This document shows, one piece after another, positions 1 through 8,409 of a DNA stretch of 64,000 nt (positions within the stretch are counted from its first letter, which is position 1; every line of letters begins with the position of its first letter). Origin of the DNA: Bacteroidota bacterium. GTDB taxonomy: Bacteria; Bacteroidota; Bacteroidia; Cytophagales; Cytophagaceae. A program made the translations under genes and the position numbers. The DNA lies in contig JAEYZG010000045.1 of assembly GCA_023428135.1 (NCBI GenBank), positions 62,001-126,000 of the forward strand, written 5' to 3'. A model generated the notes under the pieces. It was not told the DNA's origin. It did no database searches and saw only the letters and a list, made by a program, of their open reading frames with translations.

Positions 1-368
1 AAACCCATCCTCAAACCCATGGAAAGCTTCCACTTGCTTGTGAGCGGCACGTAGTATGCATAATTGAGAAGAAAGTCTGTATTCCTATTAGCTCCGAATT
101 TGTCATAGTTTAAATTAAGACCTAGTGCCATCTTCTTTGCAGGGAACCTGTAATCTGCCCAGAACATATTTGTAACAGGAGCTCCATTCATACCTGTCCA
201 TTGAAATCTTGACACAAGATTGGCATTAAACTGTGTTTCCTGCATACCGGCAGCTGCTGGATTGTAGATCAATTGATTAAACATGAAATTGGAAACCAAA
301 GGCATTTGCTGTGCCATGGTGTGTATAGTCAGGCTTACAAAAAATACTGATAAAAGATAACGAAACAT
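1..368 (-). CDS. PorP/SprF family type IX secretion membrane protein (partial, N-terminal part)
   Basis: The reverse strand from the ATG at 368 reads a signal peptide ending MAQQ, then QMPLVSNFMFNQLIYNPAAA, which is the family's characteristic opening, followed by alternating beta-barrel-like sequence. The gene runs off the window start, so only about 122 residues are visible. Members are outer membrane proteins linked to type IX secretion and gliding, and each often sits next to a large secreted protein with a type B sorting domain. That is exactly the arrangement here: the neighbour upstream on the same strand (405-2933) carries such a domain, 36 bases away. The pairing suggests that the barrel anchors or surface-exposes that cargo. 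The family call is firm; the partner role is inferred from context. Confidence 0.85.
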   Translation of the reverse strand, partial: MFRYLLSVFFVSLTIHTMAQQMPLVSNFMFNQLIYNPAAAGMQETQFNANLVSRFQWTGMNGAPVTNMFWADYRFPAKKMALGLNLNYDKFGANRNTDFLLNYAYYVPLTSKWKLSMGLRMG

Positions 369-404
369 GAGCTGTATATTACTTTAAATATTCAATTCTA
401 AAAC

Positions 405-2933
405 TTAGTATTTTACTTCTACAAATCCTTTGAGGACATTCGCACCATTTTTAAATACATAATAATAGGTCCCTTCTGTAACCTGGTCTCCATTATTTGA
501 TTTCCCATTCCAGTCATTGAGATAATTTTCCTTGCTGTATTTAATATCTCCCCATTTATCAAAGACCTCCAGTTTATTATCTGATTTGTCGTTAACCCCT
601 CTGATGACAAAGTAATCATTCTTGCCATCATCATTAGGAGTTATGATTTCCGGTGCTTCCAAAGCGTCCTGTACTTTAAGAGTTACCATATAGTCTTCTG
701 TCTCCCCTGCTTCACCCGAAAGAATGCATGCATCCGAAGAAGTAAAGCGACCATTGGTTCTGCATCTTACTCTCAATCTTCTGCTGCCTGCATATTCTTT
801 AGAACTTTTGATTATGATAGGTTTCATTGAAAAAAGAGAATCTTCTCCGAAGGAGGCATTTACAAATTCATCAGCATCTTCAAAATCACCATCGTTATTG
901 TAATCTATCCAGATACCAATATACTTACTGGATTTTCCAATAGAAGATATTTCAAAATCTGCAGTGTACACATTTCCGAGAAAGAGATCTGTGGTTCTTC
1001 CTGATTCTGTAAAATCAGTGTATCCTGTTCCCTGGCAACCTGAAGAATCGCTTTTCAGAGTATTAATCCTGAAAGAATTTATATGCGTGGCGTAACATGG
1101 AGCAAAACTTTTAGGGCAGCTATTTTCACGTATATTACCATCCGTTCCATCTTGCACCACCTGAATTTCTTTCCTTAACAGAGATCTCAATACACCTTGT
1201 TGATCGTAAATTCTGCAGGTGAGGGTTCCATCTCCGGCAGTTTCTGTGAAATATATATTAACCTTATTGGCAGAGTCGCTTTCCTGATTGTTATTTAACA
1301 GATATGCGCTTTCTCCTGAATAAGACCAGTCATAATTATATTCCTCTTTATAAGGAATCACAGCATATGTCTGTACTTTTCGGGTACTTGTATAGTTTTT
1401 ACCCACCAGAAATTCAGCCGCAGGAGATACTATAATGTTCTGGGAAACTTCAGCGCCTTCATAATCTATACTTCCTTCAATATATGCTGTTATAGTTGCA
1501 ATTCCTGCACCTGTAACAATAAGTGAACTATCACTGATTTCAGCAACATTTGGATTATCCGATTTAAACAAAACCGGAAGGTTGAAAGAAGAATTTGCAG
1601 TAAGGGGTGTATTGCCAGTTGCAATGTTCAATTTTGGCAATTCGCTAAATCTTATGTTTGTCGTTATTCTCGTTTTAACTTTAAATGCACTAAAATCATA
1701 TCCGGTTGCTCTGGCAAAAACTAAGTTATAGTCAGAAGTCAGAACTGCGTTGTTAAATGAAGTTGAAAAATCTGAGATTTGCTCATAGCCAAAAGAACCG
1801 TTTTCTCCTTTCTCATTCAGCTTGACAAGCCTTAATCTTTGACTTGTAAAATTTCCATCCAAATATGTTGTTTCTATTGCAGCTAAAATATTGCCATTCG
1901 GTAAAACAAATATTGACTTCCCTTCTTCCGTATATGAAATAAGGTTGACAAGTCTTCCATTAGTTGCAAATGACGAATCAATTTTTCCGGAATTGTTTAA
2001 ACGCATAATCACACTTTGATTGTTCACATGCCCGACTGTTACCAGCTTACCATCTTTCTGAAAAGCCAGATCAGAAATTACTTCCTGAGCGACTACCGTT
2101 CTTTTGTAAAAGCCTTTATCTCCAAAATTTGTATTAATATTTCCATCGGGTTTAAGCATTGCAACGACAGGATTCGTCACAGAAGAAGTTTTAAGCGGCA
2201 TAGGGTATGAACCTCCCAAGGCTATGCTGGTTTCATTCAAAGCAATCTGATAGCAGGCTACATCTTCTAATATTGTTATACCTTTACTTCCGAAATTTCT
2301 GTCTACTGACCCATCGTCATTCAAACGAAAAACAACTGTAGTAGGACCATTTATAAACATATCAATCGAATCAATATAGGATCCTACTGCAAGAATTTTA
2401 TCTCCCTGCCTTTTCAAGGTATGTATGCTTGTCAATTTCTTAGCAGTCAGATCAGGAAAAAACTTTCCCTCTTTCCCAAAGGTTTTGTCAATATTGCCAT
2501 TCGGAGTCAATCGGATAATTACAGGCAAGGTAGTTCCCGATTCATTATAATACCCTCCTATCAAAATCCTCCCCGACTTATCAATTGCAGCTGTCTCAGC
2601 ATAATCATCTGTAGATTCTGAGATAGAATATAGTCCCCTACCTTTTGATGCAAAACTTTCATCAAGAGTTCCATCTGGATTGATTCTCACACAAGTAAAA
2701 TCATGACCATTAGAGCCATTCAGGGAAGTTCCAACCATTACCAATTTTTCATCTGACTGTGCTACAATCATTCTAGCTTCTTCCTCCTTACCATAAAATC
2801 TTGTTTCGAAAACTCCGGGGGAAGCACCTGCTTTATTGAACGATGAATCAATAGCGGCAGGTTGAGCATTGGAACTGAAAACAATGAGGAAATAAAAAAG
2901 GATTAAAAAACTACTTTTATGCATATATGACAT
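405..2933 (-). CDS. Large secreted protein with delta-60 repeats, GEVED domain and T9SS type B sorting domain
   Basis: The 842-residue protein starts with a signal peptide (about residues 1-23, ending SSNAQ). Residues about 27-420 hold repeated units of the pattern DGTLDxSFxxxG followed by GKILxxG, typical of delta-60 (NHL-like propeller) repeats. About 440-510 resembles a bacterial Ig-like domain. About 640-755 matches a GEVED domain (WIDYNNDGDFEDADEFV). The last 80 residues (ITPNDDGKNDYFVIRG, VFDKWG, WNGKSNNGD, GTYYYVF) are the gliding-motility-associated C-terminal domain, the type B signal for the type IX secretion system. It probably acts at the cell surface as an adhesin or structural protein. 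The PorP/SprF gene directly downstream is its likely partner. The ligand is unknown. Confidence 0.88.
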   Translation of the reverse strand: MSYMHKSSFLILFYFLIVFSSNAQPAAIDSSFNKAGASPGVFETRFYGKEEEARMIVAQSDEKLVMVGTSLNGSNGHDFTCVRINPDGTLDESFASKGRGLYSISESTDDYAETAAIDKSGRILIGGYYNESGTTLPVIIRLTPNGNIDKTFGKEGKFFPDLTAKKLTSIHTLKRQGDKILAVGSYIDSIDMFINGPTTVVFRLNDDGSVDRNFGSKGITILEDVACYQIALNETSIALGGSYPMPLKTSSVTNPVVAMLKPDGNINTNFGDKGFYKRTVVAQEVISDLAFQKDGKLVTVGHVNNQSVIMRLNNSGKIDSSFATNGRLVNLISYTEEGKSIFVLPNGNILAAIETTYLDGNFTSQRLRLVKLNEKGENGSFGYEQISDFSTSFNNAVLTSDYNLVFARATGYDFSAFKVKTRITTNIRFSELPKLNIATGNTPLTANSSFNLPVLFKSDNPNVAEISDSSLIVTGAGIATITAYIEGSIDYEGAEVSQNIIVSPAAEFLVGKNYTSTRKVQTYAVIPYKEEYNYDWSYSGESAYLLNNNQESDSANKVNIYFTETAGDGTLTCRIYDQQGVLRSLLRKEIQVVQDGTDGNIRENSCPKSFAPCYATHINSFRINTLKSDSSGCQGTGYTDFTESGRTTDLFLGNVYTADFEISSIGKSSKYIGIWIDYNNDGDFEDADEFVNASFGEDSLFSMKPIIIKSSKEYAGSRRLRVRCRTNGRFTSSDACILSGEAGETEDYMVTLKVQDALEAPEIITPNDDGKNDYFVIRGVNDKSDNKLEVFDKWGDIKYSKENYLNDWNGKSNNGDQVTEGTYYYVFKNGANVLKGFVEVKY

Positions 2934-3651
2934 TTTAAAATAGGATTGAAATTAGATTTTTCTGGAATAATAATTGACCTAATCATTTCTATTAAAGCAC
3001 AGAAAAATAGCTATTAAAGGTAAAAATTATCGAACGATTCTCCAATTTAAGTTTAGCCATTTCGACGAGTTATTTTAGTTTTCTAAGCTCGCTCTAGCAC
3101 TTTACTGTAGGTTTTAGCTTTAAAATTCCTATTGCATCACAACTTAAAAAACTTTCCAGAAAGACTTTCAATAACCATCTTTAGCTAAAAGATCTTCCGA
3201 ACTGTTTTTTTTATAATTTCATTATTCTAATATCCTACTTACATTAAATAATGGTTATCCGAAAGCACCATAAATAACCCAATACTGCTCTTCAGAAGAA
3301 TGAATAAATACAATTGGGCAAAATATTATTAATAGAAAATCCTTCTCCGAAAGTTTTTACTTCACTTATTATACTGATTTCTGACAGCATCTTCACGACA
3401 TCTCTTCGATTGGATTATTTGATTAAACGGGTAGATAGATATTTCCAAAATTGTGAAGACATCATAATCTTGATGAATAAATTATTCCGGGGATTTTAAA
3501 ATACTTGGATAAAAAGAATTTGTATTTTTTCGCAACAGAATTTAACTCACAAAAAAGTCCGAATATTAGAATTAAAATCAGAAATAGGTATATTGTAGAT
3601 TAAAATTCAATATTTTAGACTGTTTATTGCATACATGTAAATAAAGAATGA
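2934..3651. other. 718-base intergenic region, mostly featureless
   Basis: This AT-rich gap separates the T9SS cargo gene (minus strand) from a histidine kinase (plus strand), so it should hold promoters for both. I see no strong hairpin, repeat or RNA gene. The only coding-like signal is a weak receiver-like reading at 3314-3499, listed separately. Confidence 0.6.
3314..3499 (+). pseudogene. Possible decayed fragment of a response-regulator receiver domain
   Basis: A 61-codon reading has no ATG, only a TTG at 3314. It begins GKILLIENPSPKVFTSLIIL and later has DIIILMNKLFRG. The order resembles the first beta strand with its acidic pair and the phosphoacceptor strand of NtrC-like receivers (KILIVDD ... 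DVILLDMNF), but the aspartate before MN is missing. After a one-base shift near 3490 the reading continues GILKYLDKKNLYFF, loosely like the next receiver helix and strand. It sits immediately before a histidine kinase. This may be a relic of that kinase's partner, or chance similarity in AT-rich DNA. Confidence 0.25.
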
Positions 3652-5004
3652 ATGATCCTATCTTTTTTATCAGAAGACATCGCTCCAAGTCAAAATCAAC
3701 TGGAAACAAAAAGGATTAAAATAACCGCATACACTACAGTTATTTGTATTTTCTTATGTGTAGTATTTGGTGCAGGATTCTTTATTTATAATATATTTCC
3801 TTTAAACTTTATCTTTGCGTTCTTTGCTCTAGTGCATTTCTCAACCTGGAGGATCTGCATAGCAGGATTTTCAAGAGTAGCAAAAATTGTATTATATTTT
3901 TCTCTATTACTTCAGGTATTATCAATGTCTGCCAGCCTGGGAAGTGAAATGGATCTCAAGGTATTTTATATACCCATCGCCATTATACCTTTCATCATAT
4001 TTGGAAAAAAAGAAAGACCTCTTTTTAATATATCCATATTATTTACCCTGCTTAATATTGCTATCATTTATAGCCTTGACAAATACAATCTCTCTCTGCC
4101 AGCACCGAATATCTCTGTAGGAGTGAATCAATGGATTAATACTGCTTTCAATCTGACAGCTATATTCTGTATGATCTTTCTTGCTAATCTTTTTCTTTCT
4201 TTGTCAGAATTAGGAGAAACACTATTGTATGAAAAAAGTAATCAACTTCGAGAACAACAAAGACAATTATCGGCTCAAAACAGTGAATTGGAAAAAACAA
4301 AAAGCGAACTGGAGAGATTAAACTCTGTAAAAGACCGGCTTTTGTCCATTCTATCTCATGATCTTAAAAGTCCCATTAATAACATTCAGGCTATTACAGA
4401 ACTGATTCTTGAAGAAAAAATAAAGAAAGAAGAAATAAAAGCTGTTGCATTGAAATTTAAAGAGTCCTCTATTCACACCAAACAGCTGTTGGATAACTTG
4501 GTTAACTGGTCAAGCACCCATCTTACCAATCATTCTCCTGACCCAAAAAACATTTGCATGAAGGAGCTTATTGATAATGTATTTCACTATACTGGCTACC
4601 TGGCTAAAAATAAAAACGTAAAGCTGACAAATTCAATAGCCGCTAATACACACGCTTGGTGCGATTATGACATGATGGAAATAACATTCAGAAACCTTAT
4701 CCTAAATGCTATCAAATTCAGTCATACCGGTCAAGAGGTCATAGCCTACGCCACTGACAAGAATAACAAAATCCAGGTAACTATTGAGGACCATGGCATA
4801 GGTATCCCCGATGCCTTGCTAAACCAGCTTTTTGAACCAAATATTTCCAAAACCAGGATTGGCACCAATGCAGAAAAGGGGTCAGGAATCGGATTACTAT
4901 TGTGCAAACAGCTTATTAATGCAAATGATGGAGATATTTATGTTTATAGCACTCCTGGTATAATGACTACATTTTCAGTAGTGCTTCCTGCCTGTAAAAA
5001 CTAA
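3652..5004 (+). CDS. Membrane sensor histidine kinase
   Basis: The 450-residue protein has a membrane region of about six segments (residues 25-200), a short coiled coil (205-225) and a kinase core. The HisKA H-box reads SILSHDLKSPINNI with the phosphorylated His at 236. The ATPase domain shows the N-box NLILNAIKFS, the G1 box EDHGIGIPD and the G2 box GSGIGLLLCKQLI, so it looks catalytically complete. There is no PAS or receiver domain, so the signal is presumably sensed in or at the membrane. No response regulator lies beside it apart from the doubtful relic at 3314-3499. It is followed after 93 bases by a secreted barrel-like protein, which may or may not be co-transcribed. The ligand cannot be predicted. 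Confidence 0.9.
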   Translation: MILSFLSEDIAPSQNQLETKRIKITAYTTVICIFLCVVFGAGFFIYNIFPLNFIFAFFALVHFSTWRICIAGFSRVAKIVLYFSLLLQVLSMSASLGSEMDLKVFYIPIAIIPFIIFGKKERPLFNISILFTLLNIAIIYSLDKYNLSLPAPNISVGVNQWINTAFNLTAIFCMIFLANLFLSLSELGETLLYEKSNQLREQQRQLSAQNSELEKTKSELERLNSVKDRLLSILSHDLKSPINNIQAITELILEEKIKKEEIKAVALKFKESSIHTKQLLDNLVNWSSTHLTNHSPDPKNICMKELIDNVFHYTGYLAKNKNVKLTNSIAANTHAWCDYDMMEITFRNLILNAIKFSHTGQEVIAYATDKNNKIQVTIEDHGIGIPDALLNQLFEPNISKTRIGTNAEKGSGIGLLLCKQLINANDGDIYVYSTPGIMTTFSVVLPACKN

Positions 5005-5097
5005 CTGATTTTTGTCTTTCATTAAATATTTTTTTTTCGAATAGGGGTCCCCAGGCACAGTATTGTCATAGCAATAGAATCAAAAACTATTAGCAAG

Positions 5098-5733
5098 ATG
5101 ACAACATTTTCAGGAAGTATATCCTTCAGGAATTTCTTCATTATTACATTCTTAATTCTTTCTATTAATTCAATCGCACAGACAGACAACAATCAATCGA
5201 CTTCCACAAGGACTCTCAATTGGACTGCTGGTTTTAAATTTCATAACCCCGGAGGGATTACTATTAAAAAGTATTTTGGAAATAAAGCTATAGAATTTGT
5301 AGCAGGTCGAAATGGGTCTTATAAAAACTATGATTACTACTATCGTAGTAACAAGAGACGACTTAGAAATAAGGGATACATATTCGACGGATATGATCAT
5401 ACAGAGAAGCCCTGGATGCTGCAGCTACATTATCTAGTACATCATAATATTTCTCTTTTACCAAGATTTAGGTGGTACTACGGAGCAGGAATTCAGTCAA
5501 GATTTTCAAATTACTACTGCAATTACCACTATTCAGAAAACAATACAGTTATTTATGATAAGGAATATATAGAAACATTTTCCATGGGGGCAGATGCAGT
5601 ACTGGGAATCGAATACACTTTTAAAAATTTTCCGCTCATGGTATTTGCTGAAAACACAATTTACACAGAGGTATTTAATAGTCCAATGTTTATAAAAGGG
5701 GATGTAAGCACTGGAATAAGATATACATTCTAA
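5098..5733 (+). CDS. Predicted outer membrane beta-barrel protein
   Basis: The 211-residue protein has a signal peptide of about 27 residues (ending SIAQ) and then alternating polar/aromatic strands such as WTAGFKFHNPGGITIKKYFG and RFRWYYGAGIQSRF. It ends in the aromatic strand TGIRYTF, typical of Bacteroidota small outer membrane barrels. A Tyr/Asn-rich stretch near residues 75-100 (YDYYYRSNKRR) is probably an exposed loop. It has no recognisable enzymatic domain. It stands alone between a sensor kinase and a convergent small gene. The barrel call rests on composition and the C-terminal strand only. Confidence 0.65.
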   Translation: MTTFSGSISFRNFFIITFLILSINSIAQTDNNQSTSTRTLNWTAGFKFHNPGGITIKKYFGNKAIEFVAGRNGSYKNYDYYYRSNKRRLRNKGYIFDGYDHTEKPWMLQLHYLVHHNISLLPRFRWYYGAGIQSRFSNYYCNYHYSENNTVIYDKEYIETFSMGADAVLGIEYTFKNFPLMVFAENTIYTEVFNSPMFIKGDVSTGIRYTF

Positions 5734-5741
5734 ACTCCCAC

Positions 5742-5951
5742 TTATTCCTTAGCGAAGGAAATAGACTGAATATCTTCACATTTAATTTTAGAGATATTAA
5801 GATCTCCCAATAAAGATATTCGGTCTATTACCACCCTTTCTTTATCTATAAAATCATGAGAAGTGATTATTCCTATATACTCCTCTCCGGATTTTAATAC
5901 CACTTTTATTTTTGATAGATGGTATTTTTTCAAGGTCTCAAAAGTCATCAT
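5742..5951 (-). CDS. Small Sm-like (LSm-type) protein of unknown function
   Basis: The 69-residue protein reads LSKIKVVLKSGEEYIGIITS, then DRISLLGDLNISKIKCEDIQ SISFAKE. The pattern of a short helix, a strand with VxLKSGExYxGxI, and further strands ending in an I-x-x-x-D-I-xSI motif resembles an Sm/LSm barrel (Hfq and RNA-binding relatives) or the short SH3-like proteins often annotated only as hypothetical. It has no signal peptide and should be cytoplasmic. It faces the preceding barrel gene tail to tail with an 8-base gap. There are two adjacent possible ATG starts (5951 and 5948). Its role is unknown; the fold suggestion is inference from pattern. Confidence 0.5.
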   Translation of the reverse strand: MMTFETLKKYHLSKIKVVLKSGEEYIGIITSHDFIDKERVVIDRISLLGDLNISKIKCEDIQSISFAKE

Positions 5952-6243
5952 AAGGAATCAGTCTCTATGGTCTGAAGAATTTTAAAAGACAAAATTTAAA
6001 AACAACTAATTTAGACAAATATAACATTTTTATAGTCTAATACCCAAAAATAACAATTCAAAATAAGTTAAATGTAACTTTAAACTTTTTTTGACATCAG
6101 GCAATAATAGCTAAAAATATATTCTTTAATAATTACTTAGACGAAAAGGTAAACATAAAAAATATAACTTATCAGGGATATTCTTCCACGAACTTAAAAT
6201 TCTTTAAATATTACAATAAAGCACAATAAAAATACAACATGAA

Positions 6244-7320
6244 TTACCTTTTCATGCCCAGAATAATCCTATTTAATTGATTATAAAAAATTTCGGGCTC
6301 AAATGCTTCTGATGAACTACATAAATCCAAAGCATCTTGTAATAATGAATTACTCAAATTCTTTCCAATAAAAACTATTTTAGTTGCCTTCTCATCTTCT
6401 GAAATCCATGGCCCCATTGAATCAGTACTATATTGACTGTTCACAGCCTGAAACAAAATTTTTTCTTCAACTGAATTAAGATTCAGAATTCCTTTTATCC
6501 GAAATACTTTTAACTGTTCCGTCAATAAGGCTCTGATAAAGATATTAAATTTAAGTACATCCAAAGGTGCTTTGAATACAAAGGTATGAGAATGGATACC
6601 TGCATGTTTTACCTGCTTTGTGGGACTCAAAAGATTTGAATAAGATGTAGTATCTTTTTGATAGGAATAGGTTTGTTTCTTTAAAGTATTAAAAGTATTC
6701 AGAAAACTTTGTTCTGAAAATGCATTTAACTCCAGAAGATTAAAACCATAAGCTGAATCTTTTCCATGCAAAACAATCCGGCTCCCGGGATTCATGCGAC
6801 GAAGGATATTATTTACAGTATCTGTCTGATAAGAATCTACCTTATCGATTTTATTAATAATAATGACATCTGCTATTATAACCTGATTACAAGCGATCTC
6901 CTGATCTTCCAGCTGCTGCTCTATAAATTGAGCATCAGTTAAAGTAATAATACCATCAATATAAAATGCCTCTTTGATATATGGATCTGAAAGAAAGCTC
7001 ATAGCAATAGGTCCGGGATCTGCTATTCCTGTAGTCTCTACAAGCAAGTGCTCTATCTTTCTTTCCCTATTCAGGATTTTCTGTAAAACATCAATCAAAT
7101 CATCATTAAGTGTACAGCAAAGACATCCGTTAGAAAGCTCAAAGATTCCCTCCTTGGCATCCATCACCAAAGCACCATCAATCCCCACTTCTCCGAATTC
7201 ATTTTCAATCACTGCAAATCTCTTTTCTTTCTGATGAGAGATAAAGTAATTGAGTAAGGTAGTCTTTCCTGCTCCCAGAAAGCCTGTAATAATAGTAACT
7301 GGAATTTTAGACTTTGTCAT
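6244..7320 (-). CDS. COG0523 family GTP-binding metallochaperone (CobW/YjiA-like)
   Basis: The 358-residue protein has a P-loop GFLGAGKT at residues 12-19, the metal-binding CLCC at 65-68, the switch/Walker B region ETTGIADPGP, and the guanine-specificity motif NKID near 155. A CobW C-terminal domain follows (about 235-355). These proteins use GTP hydrolysis to load or traffic metals such as Zn, Co or Ni into target enzymes in the cytoplasm. The length and all key motifs are normal. A His-containing stretch KHAGIHSHTFVFKAP lies at the start of the C-terminal domain and could add metal ligands. It is flanked by intergenic DNA and has no obvious target gene beside it, so the metal is not predictable. 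Confidence 0.92.
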   Translation of the reverse strand: MTKSKIPVTIITGFLGAGKTTLLNYFISHQKEKRFAVIENEFGEVGIDGALVMDAKEGIFELSNGCLCCTLNDDLIDVLQKILNRERKIEHLLVETTGIADPGPIAMSFLSDPYIKEAFYIDGIITLTDAQFIEQQLEDQEIACNQVIIADVIIINKIDKVDSYQTDTVNNILRRMNPGSRIVLHGKDSAYGFNLLELNAFSEQSFLNTFNTLKKQTYSYQKDTTSYSNLLSPTKQVKHAGIHSHTFVFKAPLDVLKFNIFIRALLTEQLKVFRIKGILNLNSVEEKILFQAVNSQYSTDSMGPWISEDEKATKIVFIGKNLSNSLLQDALDLCSSSEAFEPEIFYNQLNRIILGMKR

Positions 7321-7413
7321 ACTATTTATAAAATTAAACAGGCTTGTTTTGCTTTATCAGGAATAATAACAAAACAACCCTGTTTTTAATAATCTGATAT
7401 TAACTTTCAGTAA

Positions 7414-8313
7414 TTATTTTTTGGCATCAAACTCTGAGAATCTGTATAAAAGGCCAAGCGACAGCATTTGAGTATACTGAATCTCATAGTCCTGATCCTG
7501 GTCGTACAAGGCGGTTGCAGTAAGATTTACATTGATGTACCTGTTCACTTTTGCTGATAAGGTTAAATCAAGACGAGAGTCAATGGCTTTGAGATTTTCA
7601 TAATTAGCAAACATCACGTACCTGGTATACAGGTGAAGGTTTTTAGCAATGTCTTTATCAAAGTTAGCAGTAAGTGCAAATGCAAGTTCGTTCCTTACTT
7701 TTTTACCTATAGGAACTCCATAGTTCTGTGGTACAGCTTTATATAGAGTCGTATCGGTAACAAAAGTATTACGAAAGCTACCTACACCAAATCTTAGCCA
7801 AAAATAATCTACTGGCTTATACTCCATACCCAAAGAGGAAGTAAGATATCCCGGAGCCATAAACCGTGAAATCAATTGCTGAGATTCTCTGTCAAGGCTA
7901 TCTTTGACAACTTTAAAACCTTGGGCAAATTGAGAAAGAAAGTTTACAGAAACAAATGCGTTCCACTTATCTGTAACCCTATATCCCAGCTTTGAATCAA
8001 AGAATATTTTATCTGTAGTTTTTCTGTATATGGCATTATCATTTTTAACCATACCATACTGTAACTGAAGTACGTTATCAAATGAAATTTTACTTGATTC
8101 ATATAGTATACGACCGTCCAGCAGCAAGCCCATTGCTATGGAATTTACTCCTCCCCCTTTCCAATTGGGACTAAAAGAAGATTGATTAATATTGGCACCG
8201 GTTTCAATTGATTTTTTCCAGGGTGAAGGAATAGTATCCTGATTGGAAAAATCTGTTTGTGAGAAAGCGTTGTTTGCTAAGATAATAAAAACTAATAAGA
8301 TTAACTTCTTCAT
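7414..8313 (-). CDS. DUF3078 family outer membrane protein
   Basis: The 299-residue protein has a signal peptide (about 1-18, ending NAFSQ). It then shows the family signature WKKSIETGANINQSSFSPNW followed by KGGGVNSIAMG, and a barrel-like remainder with strands such as YRVTDKWNAFVSVNFLSQF, ending LGLLYRFSEFD. DUF3078 proteins are widespread in Bacteroidota and are thought to be outer membrane barrels; no substrate is established. The gene has a TAATTTTG -7-like box at 8333-8340 just upstream of its ATG. No operon partner is evident: 93 bases separate it from the GTPase and 96 from the CNNM gene. Confidence 0.8.
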   Translation of the reverse strand: MKKLILLVFIILANNAFSQTDFSNQDTIPSPWKKSIETGANINQSSFSPNWKGGGVNSIAMGLLLDGRILYESSKISFDNVLQLQYGMVKNDNAIYRKTTDKIFFDSKLGYRVTDKWNAFVSVNFLSQFAQGFKVVKDSLDRESQQLISRFMAPGYLTSSLGMEYKPVDYFWLRFGVGSFRNTFVTDTTLYKAVPQNYGVPIGKKVRNELAFALTANFDKDIAKNLHLYTRYVMFANYENLKAIDSRLDLTLSAKVNRYINVNLTATALYDQDQDYEIQYTQMLSLGLLYRFSEFDAKK

Positions 8314-8332
8314 AATTAATTAAGTGTAAATG

Positions 8333-8340
8333 CAAAATTA
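8333..8340 (-). promoter_or_regulatory. Possible Bacteroidota -7 promoter box for the DUF3078 gene
   Basis: On the minus strand the bases read TAATTTTG, an exact match to the Bacteroidota -7 consensus TAnnTTTG, about 20 bases before the ATG at 8313. A TTG lies about 25 bases further upstream, which is longer than the usual spacing, so the -33 element is uncertain. Confidence 0.35.
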
Positions 8341-8409
8341 AAAATCAAAGAAGAAAATTGCTAAACAAAATACTTAATTAACTTACACAGTTTCCACAGG
8401 TTTACCAAA

